Source of the DNA: Candidatus Saccharimonadota bacterium
GTDB lineage: Bacteria > Patescibacteriota > Saccharimonadia > Saccharimonadales > UBA7683
Length of the DNA stretch: 12,524 nt
Direction: 5' to 3'
Assembly (NCBI GenBank): GCA_018061375.1
Contig: JAGOUG010000022.1
Coordinates: 1 to 12,524, forward strand
Part shown: positions 7,130-12,524 of the stretch, in pieces
Layout of the letters: every line of letters begins with the position of its first letter
How positions within the stretch are numbered: the first letter of the stretch is position 1
Notes under the pieces: model-generated
What the model was told of the DNA's origin: nothing
The model's database searches: none
Seen by the model: the letters and a program-made list of their open reading frames with translations, nothing else
Translations under genes and position numbers: made by a program

Positions 7130-7540
7130 TTACGGAGTAACTGAGATATCTGTATCAGCGGTGTCGCCGTTCCAGTATGTCTTTGCTGCTGTAAGCGTAA
7201 AGCTTGTGCAGTCATCAGCTGCAGTGGTACAACCAGTTGGTTCTGCTGTGTAGCCATATGCTGCAGCACTGAACTCTGTTGATGTTGTAGCACCACCGTT
7301 ACCTGCAAGGTAAGATACTACACCCGCTTTGTCTTCTGGGTAAGAGTTGTTTTCAGAGAAGTATTCGCCAAGTTTAGATTTAACTTGAGAAACTGTTGAC
7401 TGAGCTTTGCTCTTTTTTGCTTTGTTCTGTGCGCTTGAGAAAGACACAAAACCAATTGTTGCCAAGATACCAATGATCACGATAACGATCAAAAGTTCTA
7501 CGATTGTGAAACCTTGTGAACCTAATTTAGTTCTTTTCAT
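7130..7540 (-). CDS. pilA: Major type IV pilin (PilA/GspG-like)
   Basis: This is the filament subunit: 136 aa, with a ten-residue leader MKRTKLGSQG, cleavage before F11 and the textbook FTIVELLIVIVIIGILA helix (11-27) with Glu at +5. A Lys/Gln/Ser-rich amphipathic helix follows (about 36-62), then NNSYPED (64-70), a small Ala/Thr/Gly-rich head and one close cysteine pair (104/111). The frame is open farther upstream, but the start at 7540 is set by the leader and a perfect AAGGAGG at 7552-7558. It is the only gene here with a near-consensus -35/-10 promoter, a long 5' UTR and its own terminator, which fits high, separately controlled expression. It differs from the minor pilins in its small size. 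Confidence 0.96.
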   Translation of the reverse strand: MKRTKLGSQGFTIVELLIVIVIIGILATIGFVSFSSAQNKAKKSKAQSTVSQVKSKLGEYFSENNSYPEDKAGVVSYLAGNGGATTSTEFSAAAYGYTAEPTGCTTAADDCTSFTLTAAKTYWNGDTADTDISVTP

Positions 7541-7551
7541 ATTTTGCCCAC

Positions 7552-7558
7552 CCTCCTT
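7552..7558 (-). promoter_or_regulatory. Strong Shine-Dalgarno of pilA
   Basis: The minus strand carries AAGGAGG, a perfect anti-16S match, 11 bases before the pilA ATG. It fixes the pilin start and excludes the longer upstream reading of the same frame. It is the strongest SD in the window. Confidence 0.9.
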
Positions 7559-7581
7559 AGGTGTATTGGTATTTTTTCGGC

Positions 7582-7599
7582 GAACAGCTTTAGCTGTTC
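7582..7599 (-). promoter_or_regulatory. Hairpin in the pilA 5' UTR
   Basis: GAACAGC, loop TAAA, GCTGTTC form a perfect 7-bp stem between the predicted transcription start (about 7606) and the SD. No T run follows it (GCCGAAAAAA comes next), so it is not a simple terminator. As the first structure in the mRNA it could protect the 5' end or serve as a regulator site. The same palindrome could also be a DNA operator. Confidence 0.6.
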
Positions 7600-7612
7600 T
7601 GTCCTGTACATG

Positions 7613-7641
7613 ATTATTGCTTATGCTTATATACTTGTCAA
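7613..7641 (-). promoter_or_regulatory. Near-consensus sigma-70-type promoter of pilA
   Basis: The minus strand has a perfect -35 TTGACA (7641-7636), a 17-base spacer, and -10 AATAAT (7618-7613; five of six). Predicted initiation near 7606 gives a 5' UTR of about 65 nt. The spacer contains a TAAGCAT motif (plus-strand positions 7623-7629 on the complementary strand). This is the best promoter match in the window. Confidence 0.85.
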
Positions 7642-7659
7642 CATAAAAATAACAGATCA

Positions 7660-7679
7660 GTGTAAAACCTGTGTAAAAC
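7660..7679 (-). repeat. Direct repeat upstream of the pilA promoter (candidate activator site)
   Basis: GTTTTACAC occurs twice on the minus strand, at 7679-7671 and 7668-7660, 11 bases apart, one helical turn. The pair lies about 54-73 bases upstream of the predicted start, between the pilC stop and the -35. The first copy also belongs to the palindrome GTAAAA-AG-TTTTAC, which overlaps the pilC stop. Spacing and position suit a dimeric activator, but no regulator is known. Confidence 0.5.
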
Positions 7680-7685
7680 TTTTTA

Positions 7686-8909
7686 CTACTGTATGTTACT
7701 GGAGATATTACTAATCGGGCCAAACACACTTGCAGCAATCACACCGACAATACTACCGAGTACCACAATCATAATAGGCTCCAGTATTGAAGATAGTGCC
7801 CCAACAAACGTATCAACCTCTTCTTCGTAAAATTCAGCTACTTTTATAAGGATCTGATCTGTCTGACCAGTTTCTTCACCAACAGCGAGCATCTGGCTAA
7901 CCAGAGGGGGAAAGTGCTTACTTTTTTCAAGCTGAGCCGAAAGCTGTTCTCCAGATTGTATTGCCTTGGCACTATCTAAAAGCTCTTTTTCTATAACCGC
8001 ATTACCAATTGCGCCCGCAGTGGTATTTATTGCTTGTACAATTGAGACTCCAGCACCCATTAAGGAAGAGAACGTCCGAGCAAACCGTGCAATCGCTACC
8101 TTTGTATTAAGTGTTTTTATTATTGGTGTCTTAAGTAGTACTGAATGCCAAACATATCTCCCCTTTGGGGTACTTGTGTACTTTTTAAAAACGACTATAA
8201 AAATCGGAAGTCCTACAAGTAGAGCGAGCAAAAAACTTGGTGACTTTAGAATTACGCTGATGCTCAGCAGTACTTTTGTATAAATTGGGAGCGAGTCCTT
8301 TGTACCGCCAAGGCTGACAATAATATCACCGATCTTCGGCACAATTGTTGTCATCAAAAAGAAGAATGCTACAAATGTAATGAACGAAATTACTGCCGGG
8401 TACGTCATGGCACCTTTAATTTTGCCTCTTATTGCCGCATCTTTTTCTTGTTGTACGGCGAGTCTATCGAGTACCTCGTCTAAAATACCACCCTCTTCAC
8501 CTGCTTTTACCATGTTCACATAAATTGCAGAGAAAGTTTTTGGATATAGCTCGAGTGCATCACCAAGTGAAGAGCCGGCTTCTACCTTTTTGACAATGAC
8601 ACCAAGCTGTTTCTTTAGCGTAGCGTTCTCTGACTGCATTTGAAGCGTACTGAGCGAACGAACCAGAGGAACACCTGCATTCACTAAAGTTGCTAGTTGT
8701 CTGGTAAAGATTACGAGATCTTTCACCTTGACCTTACCGCCAATTGTCATAGAGCCGAAGCTTGCTCCTTTATGGGCAGGATGTACCGAAAGAGGATGTA
8801 GGTCCAGTTTACGAACCGCCTCAAGTGCGGCAGTTCGATCATCAGCTTCAACTAAACCCTTAGCTGATTCGCCGTTCTTTTTTGTCGCAACATAGCTAAA
8901 TTGACTCAT
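7686..8909 (-). CDS. pilC: PilC, inner-membrane platform protein of the type IV pilus
   Basis: PilC (GspF family) is the membrane platform on which the PilB ATPase acts to add pilin subunits. The 407-aa length is typical. It has an N-terminal FSYVATKKNGE segment and two T2SSF domains, about 68-190 (with GEEGG at 137-141) and 270-395 (with GEETGQ at 344-349). Membrane helices are at about 171-192, 212-242 and 376-397. It starts nine bases after pilB, with AGGA of the SD overlapping the pilB TAG stop, so the two motor genes are co-transcribed. The last codons sit against the pilA upstream control region. Confidence 0.97.
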   Translation of the reverse strand: MSQFSYVATKKNGESAKGLVEADDRTAALEAVRKLDLHPLSVHPAHKGASFGSMTIGGKVKVKDLVIFTRQLATLVNAGVPLVRSLSTLQMQSENATLKKQLGVIVKKVEAGSSLGDALELYPKTFSAIYVNMVKAGEEGGILDEVLDRLAVQQEKDAAIRGKIKGAMTYPAVISFITFVAFFFLMTTIVPKIGDIIVSLGGTKDSLPIYTKVLLSISVILKSPSFLLALLVGLPIFIVVFKKYTSTPKGRYVWHSVLLKTPIIKTLNTKVAIARFARTFSSLMGAGVSIVQAINTTAGAIGNAVIEKELLDSAKAIQSGEQLSAQLEKSKHFPPLVSQMLAVGEETGQTDQILIKVAEFYEEEVDTFVGALSSILEPIMIVVLGSIVGVIAASVFGPISNISSNIQ

Positions 8910-8918
8910 ATACTAATC

Positions 8919-10700
8919 CTATTCTCTCGTTACTCTCAAAATTTCTTCAACTGTTGTTTCACCACGGAGTGCTTTTACAAGCCCGTCCATCTGCATAGTA
9001 ACCATACCCGCCTTAATACATTCATCTTGAATAACATCACTGGTTGTATTGCCCATGATTAAGTGTTGAATATCAACAGTGTTTTCAAGTACCTCATAGA
9101 TACCGATACGCCCTTTGTATCCATTGCCATTACAGGCATCGCATCCTTTTTCGCTGGCGTGCCAGAGTCGAGTAATCTTTTTACCGTCTGTTGCGAGATC
9201 AGTATCTTTTTTACCAACTCCCTGCGACTGAGCAACCTTTTCAAGGTCATTAATCTTCTTCATATCATCTGCAGAGCCAACGCCGAACATCTTACTGATT
9301 TCTTCTAGCTCTTCGTGATTTGGAACATACGAAATGCGACATTCAGGACAGACATGTCGCACAAGTCGCTGACCGATAACAGCCCGCACCGTCGAAGCGA
9401 TTAAGAATGGTTCAATACCCATGTCTAGCAGGCGCGGTAGACACGTTGCTGCGTTATTAGTATGCAAAGTTGAAAATACAAGGTGGCCAGTAAGTGCGGC
9501 CTGGACGCCCATGTCGGCAGTCTCACCATCACGGATCTCACCTACCATAATAATATTTGGATCTTGGCGAAGTAGCGCACGGAGCCCAGATGCAAATGTC
9601 ATTCCAGCTTTTACGTTAACCTGTGTTTGATTTGCACCGAGTATTCGATATTCAATTGGATCTTCTACAGTAGAAATATTTACTGTGTGATTATTTAGGA
9701 GTGAGAGAACACTAAATAGGGTAGTCGACTTACCGGAACCAGTAGGGCCTGTAACCAGTACCATGCCATGTGGCTGAATGATCGCGTTATTAATTGTGCT
9801 CAGGGACTTCCCCCAGAAACCGAGCGCTTCCATCGAAAGTGCTTTATTCGATTCGTCGAGTAACCTAATTACAACCTTTTCGCCATCAGCGATCGGTAAT
9901 GTTGAAATACGCAGGGCGAACATCTTGCCTGCCTGTGTTATTTTGAATCTTCCGTCTTGCGGAATTCGCCGTTCATCAATTTTAAGATTTGCTAAAATTT
10001 TAATACGGCTTGTCAGAGCTGCCTGGACCTTTTTTGGTAACTTATCTGCCTCTTTGAGTACACCATCAACACGGTAGCGAATTTGAACATATTCTTCTCG
10101 TGGTTCAATATGTATATCAGATGCACCAGATTTAATTGCATATTCAATTAAGAGCGTTACCGTTTGGGCAATTGGTGAGTCTTCAGCAAGATCTTCTTCG
10201 CTTACCTCAACCTGCTCGCCTTCACCATCAACATCGTCTGCCATTACTTTCGTGAGTTCGCCACTCATGTCACCACGATACAGTTCTAGCGCTGAACTAA
10301 TATTCTGTTTTGTCGCGAGATATAGCGTCGGTTTTGCTTTTAGTTGCTTCTGCAAAAAATCTACCGCCTCGACATCGTCCGGGTCTTCCATTGCAAGCTT
10401 ATAGATGCCATCTTTTTCACCAAATACAATAGCCTTATACCGTCGAGCAATCCGCTCAGGAATGAGTTTCAGGTACTCTGGATCTATCTTAGTTGTTTCA
10501 ATTTGGACATAGGGTATATCGATAACATCTGAATACCATAAATCAAGCTCTTCTTCAGTAACCACGCCACGCTTAATAGCAATGTCTTGAAGTGTCTTTT
10601 TCTGCTGCGCACTTACTGCAGCAAGCTTTGTAAGGTCAGCTTCTGAAAGCTTCTTATGGTCCAGCAGTAACTGCTTTGTAGTTTTATCAACAATCTTCAT
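8919..10700 (-). CDS. pilB: PilB, type IV pilus assembly (extension) ATPase
   Basis: PilB (GspE family) is the cytoplasmic hexameric ATPase powering pilus extension. The 593 residues show an MshEN-like N-terminal domain (about 1-150), an acidic linker (155-175), the Asp box ASDIHIEP (193-200), RYRVDG (208-213), Walker A GPTGSGKST (318-326), Walker B IIMVGEIRD (383-391) and the His box GHLVFSTLHT (405-414). The zinc-binding CM domain has CPEC (451-454) and CDAC (520-523). These pairs are 66 residues apart, roughly twice the spacing I recall for E. coli GspE, so this domain has an insertion. The start at 10700 has no SD but has an extended -10 eight bases upstream. A CM domain of this kind marks extension ATPases; PilT normally lacks it. 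Confidence 0.97.
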   Translation of the reverse strand: MKIVDKTTKQLLLDHKKLSEADLTKLAAVSAQQKKTLQDIAIKRGVVTEEELDLWYSDVIDIPYVQIETTKIDPEYLKLIPERIARRYKAIVFGEKDGIYKLAMEDPDDVEAVDFLQKQLKAKPTLYLATKQNISSALELYRGDMSGELTKVMADDVDGEGEQVEVSEEDLAEDSPIAQTVTLLIEYAIKSGASDIHIEPREEYVQIRYRVDGVLKEADKLPKKVQAALTSRIKILANLKIDERRIPQDGRFKITQAGKMFALRISTLPIADGEKVVIRLLDESNKALSMEALGFWGKSLSTINNAIIQPHGMVLVTGPTGSGKSTTLFSVLSLLNNHTVNISTVEDPIEYRILGANQTQVNVKAGMTFASGLRALLRQDPNIIMVGEIRDGETADMGVQAALTGHLVFSTLHTNNAATCLPRLLDMGIEPFLIASTVRAVIGQRLVRHVCPECRISYVPNHEELEEISKMFGVGSADDMKKINDLEKVAQSQGVGKKDTDLATDGKKITRLWHASEKGCDACNGNGYKGRIGIYEVLENTVDIQHLIMGNTTSDVIQDECIKAGMVTMQMDGLVKALRGETTVEEILRVTRE

Positions 10701-10708
10701 TACGTATT

Positions 10709-10717
10709 AGTATATCA
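10709..10717 (-). promoter_or_regulatory. Extended -10 promoter of pilB, likely near-leaderless
   Basis: The minus strand reads TGATATACT, then eight bases, then the pilB ATG. The nonamer is identical to that of the divergent PRC-barrel gene. No good -35 is visible and no SD precedes the ATG. Initiation at normal spacing would leave zero to two leader bases. Confidence 0.6.
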
Positions 10718-10740
10718 AAACATAAGCATTTAGGTTGTAT

Positions 10741-10759
10741 ATTCAACGTAGCAGTGAAT
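10741..10759. promoter_or_regulatory. Dyad in the 73-bp divergent gap
   Basis: ATTCA, nine bases, TGAAT form an inverted repeat between the two divergent starts. Its right arm touches the TG of the plus-strand extended -10. A repressor here could control the PRC gene, or both genes. The arms are short and chance is possible. Confidence 0.3.
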
Positions 10760-10767
10760 GATATACT
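10759..10767 (+). promoter_or_regulatory. Extended -10 promoter of the PRC-barrel gene, likely leaderless
   Basis: TGATATACT ends six bases before the ATG at 10774, so initiation would occur at or next to the first base of the start codon. No SD is present. The match to TGnTATAAT is eight of the nine positions when n is free. Confidence 0.62.
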
Positions 10768-10773
10768 ATTTAC

Positions 10774-11352
10774 ATGCTTGTGCTACACAGTTCACTATAC
10801 AATTCTCCTATTATGAGTCTGCAAAGTGGTGGCCAACTCGGCACAACACTCGACCCAATTATTGACCCACGTAAGCTGCAGGTTGTTGCGTTTCATGTTG
10901 GTGGGCCACGCATTCATGAAGAGAGTGTGCTGCATACTACTGATATTAGAGAAATCGGACCACTCGGAATAATCATAAACGATGCGGATGAAATTATGCC
11001 CTTAGATGGTAGCCTGATTCGCCTGCAAGAAGTAATAAATATGCGCTTTACACTCGTTGATAAGGTCGTAGTAGATGATACTCGTAAAAAACTCGGGAAA
11101 GTCTCGGAATACACACTGGAGACCGATGGTTTCACTATTCAAAAAATACATGTTGCTCAATCAATAATGAAGAACATTACTAGCTCGAGTTTAATTATTA
11201 ACCGTTCGCAGATTATGGAAATTACCGATAAAGAGATCATCGTTCGTTCGGCAACAGTTCAGCAACCAACCGGGCTTGGTCAAATGCTTAACCCGTTTCG
11301 AAAAACCTCTGGATCCCTTAGCTCTGACGCGAGCCTACATCAGAAACGTTGA
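10774..11352 (+). CDS. PRC-barrel domain protein
   Basis: This 192-aa soluble protein appears to contain two PRC-barrel repeats. The first (about 10-85) has SLQSGGQLGTTLDPIIDP followed by the KLQVVAFHV strand. The second (about 92-165) has DKVVVDDTRKKLGKVSEYTL and ends with SQIMEITDKEIIVR. The last 25 residues are polar and probably disordered. PRC barrels occur in RimM (ribosome maturation) and photosynthetic reaction-centre H subunits, and serve as small binding modules; the role here is unknown. M1 is preferred over M14 (10813) because the -10 lies six bases before it and because the SLYNSPIMSL lead-in looks like part of the domain. The gene is divergent from pilB and shares its -10 sequence, so co-regulation with the pilus is possible. 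Its 3' end overlaps the gene on the other strand by 35 bp. Confidence 0.85.
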   Translation: MLVLHSSLYNSPIMSLQSGGQLGTTLDPIIDPRKLQVVAFHVGGPRIHEESVLHTTDIREIGPLGIIINDADEIMPLDGSLIRLQEVINMRFTLVDKVVVDDTRKKLGKVSEYTLETDGFTIQKIHVAQSIMKNITSSSLIINRSQIMEITDKEIIVRSATVQQPTGLGQMLNPFRKTSGSLSSDASLHQKR

Positions 11353-11593
11353 ATATAGCCGTAGCCTTCAGTAACTCTTCACGCGCAGCTTTGTAGCCTT
11401 TAAGTACAGTACGTTGTTCAGCATCGAAGCTGTCAGATTGACCCTCGGAGGCCTCGAGCTCTTCAGTAAGCACGCAAATAATTTGATCAATTTCAGCCAA
11501 CGCACCGCGTAGTTCACAGTCAAGCCTAGAAGCTTCTTGCTCTATCTGAAGTTCGCGCGTAATCTTTGGGGTACCCTCCTGGCTACTCATCAT
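11318..11593 (-). CDS. Small coiled-coil protein of unknown function
   Basis: I do not recognise this 91-aa protein. It is acidic and strongly helical: two heptad-like stretches (about 12-50 and 57-80) with a Ser/Asp-rich break (EASEGQSDSFDAEQ), a likely helical hairpin, and no signal peptide or membrane segment. Support for its being real: the start lies 11 bp inside recX, with GAGGGG as SD at good spacing, so it would be coupled to recX. Against: it is short, I cannot name a family, and its last 35 bases are antisense to the end of the PRC-barrel gene. A helical hairpin like this could be a protein-binding adaptor, but no function follows from the sequence. Confidence 0.62.
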   Translation of the reverse strand: MMSSQEGTPKITRELQIEQEASRLDCELRGALAEIDQIICVLTEELEASEGQSDSFDAEQRTVLKGYKAAREELLKATAIFNVSDVGSRQS

Positions 11594-12266
11594 CCATCCC
11601 CTCTAGCACTGCCTTAACATCGCTATACGTGAAACCCTGACGAACCAAATAGGGGATGAGCTTTGCATCATCTTGATACCGACTCAACTTCCGCTTTTTT
11701 TCAACTAAAAGCTTCAGGTTATCCCGTTCGTCAATGTCTTCATTTTGCAACACTGTCGCAATTATTTCTTGGTCAACACCTTTTGCTTGTAGCTCTTGTT
11801 GCATTCTTCTCGTGCTCGATTTTTTTGTAAACTGCCGTGATTGCACCCAGGCGCGAGCGAACGCCTCGTCGTTTATGTACTTTTTTTCGTTTAAGCGTTC
11901 CAGGACTCGTTCAATTATCTGACTAACCTGTGTTTTATTAACCTCACGTTTTTTAATAACTCTATTCCCCGCCTTATCCGTAAATACCTTTGGCTTTGGA
12001 TACATAAAGGTCCGTGTTAAGTAATCCCGAATCTCTTTTTCAGAACGTGGTCTGATTAGAATGTAGTTTAATGTCCGTTCGTACGCCTTACCAAACTGAG
12101 ATTCTTGCTGAAGTTCTTCAAGTTCTACTAGTGTAAACTCCTTACCAATACGCAGCCCGGATCCCGCCAATTGATACTCATTTAAAGAAAATGAGTACAC
12201 CTCATCAATATAGATCGAATATCGATCGGGCCGCTTTACTTGCTGAGAAATCTTAGTAATCTTCAT
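11583..12266 (-). CDS. recX: RecX, RecA regulator
   Basis: RecX binds RecA filaments and limits or modulates their extension. The 227-aa product has RecX landmarks: RPRSEKEIRDYL (72-83), RVLERLNEKKYINDEAFARAWVQSR in two parts (120-130 and 131-144), then SSTRRMQQELQAKGV (150-164) and a C-terminal repeat with YLVRQGFTYSDVKAVLE (206-222). A basic stretch near 90-112 (KPKVFTDKAGNRVIKKREVN) lengthens the linker between the first two helical repeats. An in-frame ATG lies farther upstream at 12305, but the start at 12266 gives the family-like MKITKIS opening and an ATGA overlap with the preceding gene, so I chose it. There is no good SD; coupling probably drives translation. recA is not in the window. 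Confidence 0.9.
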   Translation of the reverse strand: MKITKISQQVKRPDRYSIYIDEVYSFSLNEYQLAGSGLRIGKEFTLVELEELQQESQFGKAYERTLNYILIRPRSEKEIRDYLTRTFMYPKPKVFTDKAGNRVIKKREVNKTQVSQIIERVLERLNEKKYINDEAFARAWVQSRQFTKKSSTRRMQQELQAKGVDQEIIATVLQNEDIDERDNLKLLVEKKRKLSRYQDDAKLIPYLVRQGFTYSDVKAVLEGMDDE

Positions 12267-12524
12267 TGTAAACTTACAATACCAGCCACCATTAAAATTG
12301 ACCACACCAGATCGACTAATATTCCTTGAGGTTTTTCATACCACTGTATTTTGGAGTGAAACCGTGAGATCCAATCGTATTTTTTTGAGTCACCATGTTC
12401 ACCTCTGAGCCCATAATAGAGCCACACCAAATCTGGAGACATCGCCACGAAACCACAGACTGCAAGCAGTACTGGGTCTGCAACCCCTATGTATATAAGA
12501 AGCACTGCGATACAAAGAGCAACA
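12263..12524 (-). CDS. Membrane protein of unknown function (5' end cut by window edge)
   Basis: The last 86 residues of a membrane protein are visible. The frame stays open to the window edge, so the GTG at 12505 is an internal Val codon rather than a start. Visible are the end of one hydrophobic helix, a second containing DPVLLAVCGFVAMSPDLVWL, a charged cytoplasmic or external loop (YGLRGEHGDSKKYDWISRFH) and a C-terminal helix (PQGILVDLVWSILMVAGIVS). The SPDLVW, FHSKIQW and G-x-x-x-D-x-x-W elements recall small polytopic proteins sometimes called membrane-bound metal-dependent hydrolases (YdjM type), but that is a weak resemblance. It overlaps recX as ATGA and is likely in the same operon. 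Confidence 0.75.
   Translation of the reverse strand, partial: VALCIAVLLIYIGVADPVLLAVCGFVAMSPDLVWLYYGLRGEHGDSKKYDWISRFHSKIQWYEKPQGILVDLVWSILMVAGIVSLQ

Noticed and set aside
7582..7599. Hairpin before pilA as a terminator or attenuator
   Set aside because: No T run follows on either strand, and no alternative pairing was evident. Kept only as a 5' UTR structure.
7537..7611. 24-codon ORF (MYRTEQLKLF...) ending in an ATGA overlap with pilA
   Set aside because: Its ATG begins only two bases after the -10, upstream of the predicted start at about 7606, so the main transcript would not contain it. The overlap is probably chance.
7541..7738. N-terminal extension of the pilA reading frame upstream of 7540
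   Set aside because: It would put 66 residues before the prepilin leader, overlap pilC, and cross the promoter and SD. The AAGGAGG and the leader MKRTKLGSQG place the start at 7540.
12276..12284. Extended -10-like TGGTATTGT nine bases before recX
   Set aside because: It lies inside coding sequence and matches the -10 at only four of six positions. Too weak to call, though it resembles the leaderless pattern of other genes here.
12267..12305. Longer recX start at 12305
   Set aside because: The extra 13 residues are not RecX-like and lie within the upstream gene. The start at 12266 has an ATGA overlap and the family-like MKITKIS.
12503..12505. GTG start for the right-edge membrane protein
   Set aside because: The frame continues open to the window edge with hydrophobic codons, so the GTG is most likely internal.
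1..12524. Recoded UGA (glycine) as in SR1 or Gracilibacteria
   Set aside because: Several genes, including pilM, pilO, tsaE and the PRC gene, end at TGA at the expected family length, so UGA is a stop.
1..12524. CRISPR array, insertion sequence, tRNA or rRNA
   Set aside because: No regularly spaced repeats, transposase-like ORF, terminal inverted repeats or tRNA-like cloverleaf were seen. The gaps total only a few hundred bases.

Overview
The window comes from a small-genome bacterium of the Candidate Phyla Radiation (Patescibacteria), most likely Candidatus Saccharibacteria (TM7). Three things point that way: a type IV pilus (T4P) locus without a secretin, as expected for a cell with one membrane; a TsaB whose N-terminus reads MILGLRTDKPEAEL, a form I associate with this phylum; and tightly packed genes with many ATGA overlaps. 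UGA is used as an ordinary stop by several genes, which excludes the UGA-glycine code of SR1 and Gracilibacteria. The phylum assignment is inference, since the window has no rRNA.

Almost everything is on the minus strand. Read in the direction of transcription (right to left): an edge-truncated membrane protein, recX and a small coiled-coil ORF form one overlapping group (12524-11318). A plus-strand PRC-barrel gene (10774-11352) converges on that group, overlapping it by 35 bp, and diverges from the pilus locus. The pilus locus runs pilB, pilC, major pilin pilA, a Rho-independent terminator, then a PilV/GspI-like, a PilW/GspJ-like and a PilX/GspK-like minor pilin, then pilM, pilN, pilO and a small PilP-position protein (10700-806). 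The tRNA t6A genes tsaE and tsaB follow (769-1), and tsaB runs off the left edge.

The pilus genes form a nearly complete machine. PilB is the extension ATPase and PilC the inner-membrane platform. PilM, PilN, PilO and the PilP-like protein form the alignment complex. PilA is the filament subunit, and the three minor pilins probably form a priming or tip complex. Two of these are very large (497 and 504 aa) and carry putative extracellular domains, so they are candidate surface adhesins. No PilT retraction ATPase or PilD prepilin peptidase lies in the window.

The clearest new pattern is regulatory. Genes that follow a true intergenic gap (pilB, the PRC gene, tsaE, the pilV-like gene and pilM) have no Shine-Dalgarno sequence but have a -10-like element a few bases from the ATG. 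In three of them it is the extended -10 TGnTATACT, 6-8 nt from the ATG, which suggests leaderless mRNAs. Genes inside overlapping groups mostly have an SD. pilA is the exception: it has a near-consensus sigma-70 promoter, a roughly 65-nt 5' UTR with a hairpin, and a perfect AAGGAGG. The heptamer TAAGCAT occurs in each of the four gaps of the pilus locus that carry a promoter.
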